The translations under genes were made by a program, and so were the position numbers. Positions 50,200 to 56,547 of a stretch of 56,547 bases of DNA are shown piece by piece (position 1 is the stretch's first letter; the number at the start of each line of letters is the position of its first letter). The notes below the pieces were generated by a model that saw only the letters and a program-made list of their open reading frames with translations, made no database searches and was not told where the DNA came from. The DNA is from Lachnospiraceae bacterium (GTDB taxonomy: Bacteria; Bacillota; Clostridia; Lachnospirales; Lachnospiraceae): the NCBI GenBank assembly GCA_029008035.1, contig JAQXIY010000090.1, positions 1 through 56,547 of the forward strand, written 5' to 3'.

Positions 50200-50343
50200 A
50201 TGAAAAATCGGCGAAACTGCCACGAAAAAAGATATCATCATCGGATGACCCTTGATGATGAAACATATACTATCAAGATAGAGGATAAATTGCAATACGA
50301 AAATAAATTTTTTGAGAACACAGATAATTTAGAAAAAGGGTAG
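50200..50343 (+). CDS. Uncertain 47-residue plus-strand frame
   Basis: An open frame MKNRRNCHEKRYHHRMTLDD to the hairpin at 50336. It is in a gap of about 200 bp otherwise without a gene, opposite the Tad-like locus, lacks an SD, and contains an inverted repeat CATCATC/GATGATG (50236-50260). It could be a remnant of a sigma-factor-like protein (HEKRYHH) or chance. Left as doubtful. Confidence 0.2.
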   Translation: MKNRRNCHEKRYHHRMTLDDETYTIKIEDKLQYENKFFENTDNLEKG

Positions 50344-50361
50344 ACCTGTTGGCCTACCCTT
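50336..50361 (-). terminator. Terminator of the cyclophilin gene
   Basis: AAGGGTAG / CTACCCTT stem followed on the minus strand by TTTTTC, 6 bp past the stop at 50367. Confidence 0.85.
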
Positions 50362-50366
50362 AATAA

Positions 50367-50888
50367 TTAACACTTTTCCGGTTCCGGATACTCTACACCA
50401 AAAGTGTCCACGGTAACTTTTTTCATTTTCTGCTCCTGCAACGGTCTATCAGAAAAATCTGTGTCAGTCTCCGCAATCTTGTTCACCACATCCATTCCCT
50501 CAATCACCTGACCAAAGGCTGCATATTCTCCATCCAAGTGTGGGCTTGTCTGGTGCATAATGAAAAACTGACTCCCTGCGGAATCAGGAATCATGGTACG
50601 AGCCATAGAGAGCACACCCGGAGTATGTTTCAAATCATTCTGAAATCCGTTGTGAGTAAACTCGCCGGCAATGGAGTATCCCGGACCGCCGGTTCCTGTA
50701 CCTGTAGGATCGCCTCCCTGCAACATAAATCCCTTGATAACGCGATGGAAAATAATTCCGTCGTAATACCCTTTTTGTACCAGGGAAATAAAATTGTTCA
50801 CTGTATTGGGCGCAACTTCGGGATATAACTCCGCCTTCATGATGTCCCCATTTTCCATTTCAATTGTAACGATTGGATTCTGAGCCAT
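50367..50888 (-). CDS. Peptidyl-prolyl cis-trans isomerase, cyclophilin type
   Basis: 173 residues from the ATG at 50888 with SD GAAGAGGTATTG. Cyclophilin signature FHRVIKGFMLQGGDPTGTGTGGPG (from about 50), with GVLSMARTMIPDSAGSQFFIMH and HLDGEYAAFGQV in the second half. No signal peptide is visible, so it is cytoplasmic. It catalyses prolyl isomerisation during protein folding. Monocistronic. Confidence 0.95.
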   Translation of the reverse strand: MAQNPIVTIEMENGDIMKAELYPEVAPNTVNNFISLVQKGYYDGIIFHRVIKGFMLQGGDPTGTGTGGPGYSIAGEFTHNGFQNDLKHTPGVLSMARTMIPDSAGSQFFIMHQTSPHLDGEYAAFGQVIEGMDVVNKIAETDTDFSDRPLQEQKMKKVTVDTFGVEYPEPEKC

Positions 50889-50952
50889 AATCAATACCTC
50901 TTCTTTCTCAAATATACGCAATCAATTATATGACAAAACTTTTCTGACGTAA

Positions 50953-50983
50953 AGAGCCATTGGTATCCGTCCCTATTGGCTCT
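50953..50983. repeat. Copy B of the dispersed palindromic repeat, upstream of the pseudouridine synthase
   Basis: AGAGCCA and TGGCTCT flank a 17-nt loop with TCCGTCCC. The 24-bp core 50956-50979 is GCCATTGGTATCCGTCCC plus TATTGG, identical to copy C except one base and four bases off copy A. The promoter of the next gene begins 5 bp downstream. Confidence 0.8.
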
Positions 50984-50987
50984 GTGG

Positions 50988-50993
50988 TATAAT
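50988..50993 (+). promoter_or_regulatory. Extended -10 promoter of the pseudouridine synthase
   Basis: TGGTATAAT with perfect TATAAT, preceded by TGn. The start would be close to 51000, at the first base of the ATG, giving a leaderless or nearly leaderless mRNA. No good -35 lies at 17 bp, because that position is inside the repeat. Confidence 0.55.
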
Positions 50994-50999
50994 ACACCC

Positions 51000-51881
51000 A
51001 TGAATAGAATGATCACCTATAGAATTGAAAAAGAATATGACAGTATCTTTGCATTTTTTAAGGAGAAGCATTTCCCTCATAAGATGCAGGTGCAACTTAA
51101 GCAGAACCCGGAGCAGGTGTGTGTAAACGGCCACGCAGTGATGCTGCGGACACCTCTTAGGCCGCAGGATATCCTGGCTCTTCACATTGTGGAGACAGAG
51201 CAATCCCACATCACGCCTGTAAAGATGCCCCTTGACATTGTATATGAGGATGAGGACATTCTCGTGGTAAACAAGCCGGCTATGCTACCCATTCACCCCT
51301 CCATCAACCACTATGAGGATACCCTGGCCAATGGATTGATGCATTACTATAGCAAGGAAGCTTCTCCCTTTGTATTCCGCTGTCTCAACCGATTGGATCG
51401 AGACACCAGTGGTCTCACACTAGTTGCCAAAAATCCTTTTAGTGCCGCCATGCTGAGTCGCCAGGTAAAAGCCCGAGAGCTCCACCGGACGTATCTTGCC
51501 ATTGTAGAGGGTAAACTCCCCGCCTCCGGAACCATTGATGCTCCCATCGGCCGCGCCAAAGACTCTGCCATTTTGCGGGAAGTCAATGCTGAGACGGGTC
51601 AGTCCGCTATCACCCACTACACGTGCCTTGATACAAGAAATGGGCTCTCCCTTGCCTCCATCACCTTGGAGACAGGAAGAACCCATCAGATTCGCGTGCA
51701 TATGACCTCCATCGGGCACCCTCTGCCCGGAGATTTTCTATACAATCCCACTAACCGGCAATTACAGCGGCAAGCCCTGCACTCCGCAAGCCTTACCTTT
51801 GCCCATCCTGTCACAGGCCAAATGCTTACCTTTCATGCACCAATCCCTAAGGATATGCAACGGTTGCTGGAGAGCCAATAG
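51000..51881 (+). CDS. RluA-family pseudouridine synthase
   Basis: 293 residues from the ATG at 51000. Residues about 1-80 form the S4-like N-terminal region, and the catalytic domain follows: LDIVYEDEDILVVNKPAMLPIH, NRLDRDTSGL with the active Asp, HRTYLAIVEG, and ETGRTHQIRVHM. It isomerises uridine in 23S rRNA or tRNA. A TTG at 50976 would extend the frame over the promoter and is rejected. There is no SD at 51000 or at the alternative ATG 51009. It stands alone between repeats B and C. Confidence 0.88.
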   Translation: MNRMITYRIEKEYDSIFAFFKEKHFPHKMQVQLKQNPEQVCVNGHAVMLRTPLRPQDILALHIVETEQSHITPVKMPLDIVYEDEDILVVNKPAMLPIHPSINHYEDTLANGLMHYYSKEASPFVFRCLNRLDRDTSGLTLVAKNPFSAAMLSRQVKARELHRTYLAIVEGKLPASGTIDAPIGRAKDSAILREVNAETGQSAITHYTCLDTRNGLSLASITLETGRTHQIRVHMTSIGHPLPGDFLYNPTNRQLQRQALHSASLTFAHPVTGQMLTFHAPIPKDMQRLLESQ

Positions 51882-51919
51882 GGACAGACCTGGGTGCCAT
51901 TAGTATCCGTCCCTATTGG
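51875..51919. repeat. Copy C of the dispersed palindromic repeat, overlapping two gene ends
   Basis: CCAATAGGGAC (51875-51885) pairs with GTCCCTATTGG (51909-51919). The stop TAG of the pseudouridine synthase is in the left arm (51879-51881), and the stop of the sortase gene is in the loop (51900-51902). The core 51896-51919 matches copy B in 23 of 24 positions. It separates convergent genes. Confidence 0.8.
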
Positions 51920-52640
51920 TCTGCTTGGCCACCACCAAAAAACGTCTGTCATCCTGCCCGCTGATGCAGGTGGATAACACCAGAATCTTGTCATCTGCTG
52001 TGAGAGTCTCGCCCTGGCGCACATGGGTAAGTTTATCTCCTTCCTTGGCACATTCTTCCAATGAATCAATAAAATCCTGTGCCCCCTGAGCCTCATCCAC
52101 CGCAAAAACAGCAGGAATATAATTGTCGTTGTAATTATAAACGCCGTAGATAACATAGGTGTACAAAGCCTCTGCAGTCTCCACCAGAATGGTGTCATTT
52201 TCCTCAAAGAACTCTTCCTCGTCAAAGAGATGCAAAGAGCCAAACATCGTGTGAGCCTTCATATCGTGTCCGTAAAAAATGGTAATGGCATCCTCCATAT
52301 CCTTGCCGTTGCAGGCATTGCTGTATATAGAGCCCGGCTTACTATCCTGCTTATTGATATCGCGACTCAGATAGTAATTGTCCTCTTCTGACTGCAATAC
52401 GGGATAATCCACCTTTGTATTCGGAACCTGAATCCAAGCGTAAATATCAGGATTCTGCTTCTGTAACTGTGCAAAATCATGAGTTGCTTTCTGCTCCTGT
52501 GTCTTCTCCTGTCGCAGTTTATGATAGGCATCTTCACTCTTGTCATTCTGCCATTGCGTGTAGAAGAATACCCCCACAAATATGGCTGCTATCAAAACCA
52601 CGATGATACTGATTATTTTTGTCCGCCCGTTAAATTTCAT
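51900..52640 (-). CDS. srtB: Class B sortase
   Basis: 246 residues. N-terminal membrane anchor (about 8-28). Catalytic His125 in FYGHDM, Cys225 in LVLSTCISG and Arg233 in DDRRFLVVA. Class B features are the long helical insert and YNYNDNYIPAVFAVDEAQG. It joins NPQTN-like sorting signals to peptidoglycan in class B systems; no such substrate gene is seen in this window. It overlaps the mrp stop by 4 nt (ATGA), so it is coupled to mrp. The last codons are encoded in repeat C. Confidence 0.9.
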   Translation of the reverse strand: MKFNGRTKIISIIVVLIAAIFVGVFFYTQWQNDKSEDAYHKLRQEKTQEQKATHDFAQLQKQNPDIYAWIQVPNTKVDYPVLQSEEDNYYLSRDINKQDSKPGSIYSNACNGKDMEDAITIFYGHDMKAHTMFGSLHLFDEEEFFEENDTILVETAEALYTYVIYGVYNYNDNYIPAVFAVDEAQGAQDFIDSLEECAKEGDKLTHVRQGETLTADDKILVLSTCISGQDDRRFLVVAKQTNRDGY

Positions 52641-53479
52641 GACAACTTCTCCAAAATGATCTTAGCATCCTCAAGGTAATTATTTTCTACCTTATAAATC
52701 TGTCCGGCATCTGCTGCCCGGGCAAATTTTTGGTCCATAGGCATCTTACCCAGAAGATTGATGTTTAAGTCCCCTGCGATTTCCTCGATATGGCTGTCCC
52801 CATAAATGTGAATTTCCTCATCACAGTTAGGACATTTCACATAACTGTAATTCTCCACCACTCCAAGTACCGGAATGTTCATCATTTCCGCCATGTTGTA
52901 TGCCTTTTTCACAATCATCTGAACCAATTCCTGTGGTGAGGTGACAATCACAATGCCATCAACAGGAAGCGACTGGAATACGGTAAGGGGTACATCTCCG
53001 GTTCCAGGAGGCATATCCACAAAGAGGTAATCCACATCCTCCCACTGAACATCCGTCCAGAACTGCTTAACTGCTCCTGCGATTACCGGCCCCCTCCATA
53101 CCACAGGTGCTTCCTCATCCTCCAGAAGCAAATTGATGGACATAATCTTGGTGCCATCCTCTGCAACGATTGGGTAGGTGCCGTTCTCATCACCTACCGC
53201 CGGCCCATGAATGCCAAACATCTTGGGAATGGATGGTCCTGTAATATCCGCATCCAAAATTCCCACCTTATAACCTGCCTTTGCCATCATGGATGCTAAA
53301 GATGATGTGACGAAAGACTTGCCAACACCACCCTTTCCACTGACAACGCCAATCACATGCTTGATGCGCGCATTTGGATTTGGCTCCTCAAGAAAAGATG
53401 TCTTCTTGGAAGAACATCCCTCACAACTTTCCTTTGAACATGTGGATGCACTGGAGCATCCGTTCTTTTCTTCTGCCAT
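52637..53479 (-). CDS. Mrp/NBP35-family iron-sulfur carrier ATPase
   Basis: 280 residues from the ATG at 53479 with GGGAGGAAAATAAA. The N-terminus has a cysteine-rich tract (CSSASTCSKESCEGCSSKK). Deviant Walker A VVSGKGGVGKS near residue 45, Walker B VDMPPGTGD, and a C-terminal CPNC motif. It loads Fe-S clusters onto target proteins. It follows mtnA by 1 bp and overlaps srtB. Confidence 0.9.
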   Translation of the reverse strand: MAEEKNGCSSASTCSKESCEGCSSKKTSFLEEPNPNARIKHVIGVVSGKGGVGKSFVTSSLASMMAKAGYKVGILDADITGPSIPKMFGIHGPAVGDENGTYPIVAEDGTKIMSINLLLEDEEAPVVWRGPVIAGAVKQFWTDVQWEDVDYLFVDMPPGTGDVPLTVFQSLPVDGIVIVTSPQELVQMIVKKAYNMAEMMNIPVLGVVENYSYVKCPNCDEEIHIYGDSHIEEIAGDLNINLLGKMPMDQKFARAADAGQIYKVENNYLEDAKIILEKLS

Positions 53480-53480
53480 T

Positions 53481-54563
53481 TTATTTTCCTCCCTTTTTCT
53501 TATCAAAGATTTCTTTTAAAGACTGCTCATATGGTGCTCTGGCAATGCCATACTCTGTAATGATACCGGCGATAAGGCTGTGATCCGTCACATCAAAGGC
53601 CGGATTAAAAATCTTCACATCCTTTGGTGCCATCCGCTCCTGATACCACATCTCTGCCACCTCATCCGGCTTGCGCTCCTCAATGACAATATCATCTCCT
53701 GTGGCAATATTCATATCAATAGTGGATGTGGGAGCACAGATGTACATAGGCACACCGTATTGCTTGGCTACTGCTGCCACCACAGAAGTTCCAATCTTAT
53801 TGGCAGTATCTCCGTTTGCAGCAACTCTGTCACACCCAACAAATACCGTGTCTACCCAGCCCTTCTTCATCACCATAGCCGACATATTATCACAAATCAA
53901 GGTGGTGTCCACACCGGACTCCTGCAGCTCAAATGCAGTAAGGCGGGCTCCCTGCAAAAGCGGTCTTGTCTCATCGCAGAATACCCTCAGATGATATCCC
54001 TTTTCTTCTGCGACGTAGATGGGAGCGGTAGCCGTTCCGAACTGCACTGTGGCAAGTTTTCCTGCATTGCAGTGGGTCAGCACTCCATCCCCCTGCTTAA
54101 GCAAGGTGACACCATATTCTCCTATCTTCTTACACACAGCCACATCCTCGTCCCGAATGGCAATGGCCTCCTTGCGAAGCGCCTCCACAATCTGTGGCAC
54201 ACTCTTTTCTCGATGGCTGAGCACGCACTCCTCCATCCGCCGTAATGCCCAGGACAAATTCACTGCCGTAGGTCTGGCAGAATCCAAATATTCCTTCTGC
54301 TCTGCAAAGGCCTGATAAAAGCTGTCATAGTCCTCCTGTGGCATCCCCTTCGCCAAAATATAGATACCCATGGCAGCCGCCACACCGATAGCCGGTGCCC
54401 CACGTACCTGCAACAGATAAATGGCATCCCATATCTGCTGTGCCGTGGTAAGGGACAGCAATTGTACCTTTCCCGGCAGTTTCGTCTGATCAATGATTAC
54501 AACGGCGCTGTTCTCATCATCCAGCATCACCGTGTCTGTTTTCATAAGATTTATTTTATCCAT
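53481..54563 (-). CDS. mtnA: S-methyl-5-thioribose-1-phosphate isomerase
   Basis: 360 residues, MtnA/eIF2B-like. RGAPAIGVAAAMGIYIL near 54-70; catalytic Cys165 in LTHCNAGKLATVQFGTATA; Asp245 in FVGCDRVAANGDTANKIGT; NPAFDVTDHSLIAGIITEYG at the end. It isomerises the aldose to the ketose in the methionine salvage pathway. First gene of the mtnA-mrp-srtB operon, with its own promoter. SD AGAGGAAGC. Confidence 0.95.
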   Translation of the reverse strand: MDKINLMKTDTVMLDDENSAVVIIDQTKLPGKVQLLSLTTAQQIWDAIYLLQVRGAPAIGVAAAMGIYILAKGMPQEDYDSFYQAFAEQKEYLDSARPTAVNLSWALRRMEECVLSHREKSVPQIVEALRKEAIAIRDEDVAVCKKIGEYGVTLLKQGDGVLTHCNAGKLATVQFGTATAPIYVAEEKGYHLRVFCDETRPLLQGARLTAFELQESGVDTTLICDNMSAMVMKKGWVDTVFVGCDRVAANGDTANKIGTSVVAAVAKQYGVPMYICAPTSTIDMNIATGDDIVIEERKPDEVAEMWYQERMAPKDVKIFNPAFDVTDHSLIAGIITEYGIARAPYEQSLKEIFDKKKGGK

Positions 54564-54599
54564 ATATGTTGCTTCCTCTTTTTTCCAAAATCATATTAA

Positions 54600-54628
54600 A
54601 TTATAGCGAATTGCTTATGAGAACTCAA
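54600..54628 (-). promoter_or_regulatory. Promoter of the mtnA-mrp-srtB operon
   Basis: TTGAGT (54623-54628), 17 bp, TATAAT (54600-54605) on the minus strand, 36 bp upstream of mtnA. The rest of the 176-bp divergent gap holds the fbp leader. A weak TATGAT before fbp is possible, but no convincing promoter is seen. Confidence 0.75.
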
Positions 54629-54739
54629 GGCGTACCTTGTACTCAAATAGATGCAATTCTATTGATAAATTACCCAAAATGTAATATTCTGATTATGCTT
54701 TTATGATAAAAATTGCAGATAAGGGTAAAGGAGCGTTTT

Positions 54740-56547
54740 ATGAATCAACGAGAAAAGTATCTGGCCCTTTTGGCGGAGAAATATCCCACCAAACAAGCCA
54801 TCAGCCGGGAGATTATCAACCTCAATGCTATTTTAAATCTCCCCAAGGGCACGGAGCATTTTATGAGCGATTTGCACGGAGAATATGATGCCTTTTATCA
54901 CATTGTCAACAACTGTTCCGGTGTGATTCGGGAAAAGGTGAAGATGATCTTTGATGAGCGTCTGTCCGAGAACGAACAGCGGGAGCTTTGCACCCTGATT
55001 TATTATCCAAGAGAAAAGATGGAACTTTTAGACAAAGAGGGGCGAATCAATGACGACTGGTATCGTATGACCCTGTATCAGCTGATTGAGTTGGCCAGAG
55101 TTCTCTCCTCCAAGTACACTCGATCCAAGGTACGCAAAGCCCTGCCTGCAGACTTTGCCTACATCATTGACGAGTTGATTCACGTACAAAAAGACGAAGA
55201 TGATAATCAAGTTGTATATCACCAGAAGATTATGGACACCATCCTAATGCTACATAACGGGGACGAATTTCTCATTGCACTGACGGAGTTGATTAAGCGA
55301 TTAGCGGTAGACCACCTTCACATTATCGGTGACATCTACGACAGAGGTCCTCACGCAGATCGAATTATGGATTTGTTGATGCAGCATCACTCTGTGGATA
55401 TTCAGTGGGGTAATCACGATGTTCTCTGGATGGGTGCAGCCTGCGGCAACCCCGTATGCGTGGCTCTGGTAGTCAGAAACAACATTCACTACAACAGCAT
55501 GTCCATTCTGGAAAATGAATATGGAATCAGCCTGCGCAAGCTCACATCCTTCGCTTCGCGGATTTACGGAAATGACAACTTGGTGGATGCATCTTATCAG
55601 GCAATTTCCGTCATCCTATTCAAGTTGGAAGGACAGTTAATCCGACGGCACCCGGAATATGAGATGGAGGATCGACTGCTGCTGGATGCCATCAATCTCA
55701 ACAAGGGAACCGTCACCATTGACGGTCAGGAGTGTGATATGGTTCGCAGAGATTTCCCTACCCTTTGCGATAGAGACCGCTATGAACTCACCCCGGAAGA
55801 AACCGATGTAATAGAGTGTCTGGTGTCCGATTTCGTCAACAGCACCAGCCTGAAACGCCATATGGATTTTCTCTACAACTGTGGCAGTATGTATAAGATT
55901 CACAATGGCAATCTGCTCTTCCACGGCTGTGTTCCATTGGATGCCGATGGGAATCTGGACGGCATTTTCTTTGGTGGAAAATGCTACAAAGGTCGCGCAT
56001 ATTTAGATTTTGCGGAGAAGTCGGTACGACGGGCAAGGGAAAACGACCATTCCGCCATTGATTTCATGTGGTATCTGTGGGCAGGCATTAAGTCTCCACT
56101 GTCCGGTCGCCACATCAAGACCTTCGAGCGAACCTACCTGGATCCAAAGCGCTACGAAGATAAGACCCATGAGCAACGCAATCCTTACTACCACTTCTAT
56201 GATGACGAAAAAATTTGTAACATGATTCTCAGAGAGTTTGATATGTATGGTGAGCACTGTCACATTATCAACGGCCACACACCGGTGAAGAAAAAGGATG
56301 GGCAGCTCCCCATAAGAGCCAACGGCAAACTCATTGTCATCGACGGTGGCTTCTGCGAGAGCTACCACGAACAGACCGGTATCGCAGGATATACCCTGAT
56401 ATATAACTCTCATGGGCTGCGCCTGAAGGAGCACCAGCCCTTTGACAGTATCGAGGCAGCCATCAGTCAGAACGCCGACATCGACTCCGGCTCCCAGATT
56501 GTGGAAGTGGCGGAGCACCGTATTATGGTAAAGGATTCCGACAACGG
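54740..56547 (+). CDS. fbp: Class III fructose-1,6-bisphosphatase (cut at the window end)
   Basis: 602 residues visible of about 640-670; the frame runs off the window. Start MNQREKYLALLAEKYPTK at 54740 with SD AAAGGAG. Metallophosphoesterase motifs: MSDLHGEYDAFYHIV (about 43-57), GDIYDRGPHADRI, WGNHDVLWMGAACGN, and INGHTPVKKKDG. This is the Bacillus FBPase III type, a Mn2+-dependent enzyme of gluconeogenesis, not related to FBPase I. Neighbours on the other strand are unrelated. Confidence 0.95.
   Translation, partial: MNQREKYLALLAEKYPTKQAISREIINLNAILNLPKGTEHFMSDLHGEYDAFYHIVNNCSGVIREKVKMIFDERLSENEQRELCTLIYYPREKMELLDKEGRINDDWYRMTLYQLIELARVLSSKYTRSKVRKALPADFAYIIDELIHVQKDEDDNQVVYHQKIMDTILMLHNGDEFLIALTELIKRLAVDHLHIIGDIYDRGPHADRIMDLLMQHHSVDIQWGNHDVLWMGAACGNPVCVALVVRNNIHYNSMSILENEYGISLRKLTSFASRIYGNDNLVDASYQAISVILFKLEGQLIRRHPEYEMEDRLLLDAINLNKGTVTIDGQECDMVRRDFPTLCDRDRYELTPEETDVIECLVSDFVNSTSLKRHMDFLYNCGSMYKIHNGNLLFHGCVPLDADGNLDGIFFGGKCYKGRAYLDFAEKSVRRARENDHSAIDFMWYLWAGIKSPLSGRHIKTFERTYLDPKRYEDKTHEQRNPYYHFYDDEKICNMILREFDMYGEHCHIINGHTPVKKKDGQLPIRANGKLIVIDGGFCESYHEQTGIAGYTLIYNSHGLRLKEHQPFDSIEAAISQNADIDSGSQIVEVAEHRIMVKDSDN

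Noticed and set aside
50976-50999. TTG start for the pseudouridine synthase
   Set aside because: It would place the TATAAT promoter and part of repeat B in the coding region, and no SD precedes it.
53580-54245. Plus-strand frame of 221 codons opposite mtnA
   Set aside because: Shadow; mtnA is complete and conserved.
1-56547. tRNA, rRNA, CRISPR, integrase or transposase genes
   Set aside because: None was recognised in reading the sequence; small tRNA genes cannot be ruled out fully without a covariance search.

Overview
The window reads as a stretch of a low-to-mid GC, Gram-positive, anaerobic gut-type Clostridia chromosome, most likely Lachnospiraceae. The evidence is: an oxygen-sensitive class III ribonucleotide reductase, a dihydroorotate dehydrogenase of the PyrD/PyrK type, small Lachnospiraceae-type families (DUF6472-, DUF4250-, DUF6142-like), CspB-like and SpoIID-like proteins that suggest sporulation, strong AGGAGG ribosome sites throughout, and no outer-membrane genes. 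Most genes lie on the minus strand in long, tightly packed runs. No rRNA, tRNA, CRISPR array, phage or complete insertion sequence was seen.

Layout. 1-10.6 kb: a cut-off sensor membrane protein, a J-domain protein, a CspB-like subtilase with a DUF6472 partner, a COG2426 membrane protein, hisC, an L,D-transpeptidase, nadE, hslO and a methyltransferase. 10.7-19.3 kb: a membrane protein, an alpha/beta hydrolase, a soluble chemotaxis-receptor-like protein, recJ, a SpoIID-like peptidoglycan-binding protein, an Hpt protein, pta, and a plus-strand ECF S-component/DUF4250 pair. 19.3-33.1 kb: one long minus-strand nucleotide-biosynthesis array, transcribed pyrC-pyrF-pyrK-pyrD-(GGDEF)-pyrE-(VanZ, DUF6142, M29 aminopeptidase)-purE-purM-purN-purD-cheY-LytTR-DUF3021. 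It has a promoter before pyrC and a large imperfect palindrome between purE and purM. 33.1-40.4 kb: nrdD behind a promoter with two NrdR-like boxes, a TPR lipoprotein, a CwlC-like amidase, a CNNM/CorC-type protein and ahcY.

40.4-50.2 kb is the most distinctive part. It starts with a small convergent unit that looks like a type I toxin-antitoxin pair: a 28-residue holin-like toxin with an SD, opposed by an antisense RNA with its own promoter and terminator. Next is a compact Tad/Flp-like secretion locus with one VirB11/TadA ATPase and one TadB/C platform protein. It also encodes a set of very short to mid-size single-pass proteins that share the N-terminal pattern M-x-[EDQ]-I-[VI]-x-x-Y-G, and ends in a 1,646-residue secreted subtilase fused to a beta-helix. 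No prepilin peptidase is encoded here, and the small proteins lack an obvious prepilin cleavage site.

50.3-56.5 kb: a cyclophilin, an RluA-type pseudouridine synthase flanked by two copies of a 24-bp palindromic repeat (a third copy lies in the nrdD terminator), and a compact mtnA-mrp-srtB operon. The window ends inside a class III fructose-1,6-bisphosphatase. Promoters resembling the mother-cell sigma-E/sigma-K class precede the CspB-like, SpoIID-like and CwlC-like genes, which supports a sporulating host. All sigma-factor assignments are inferences from motifs read by eye.
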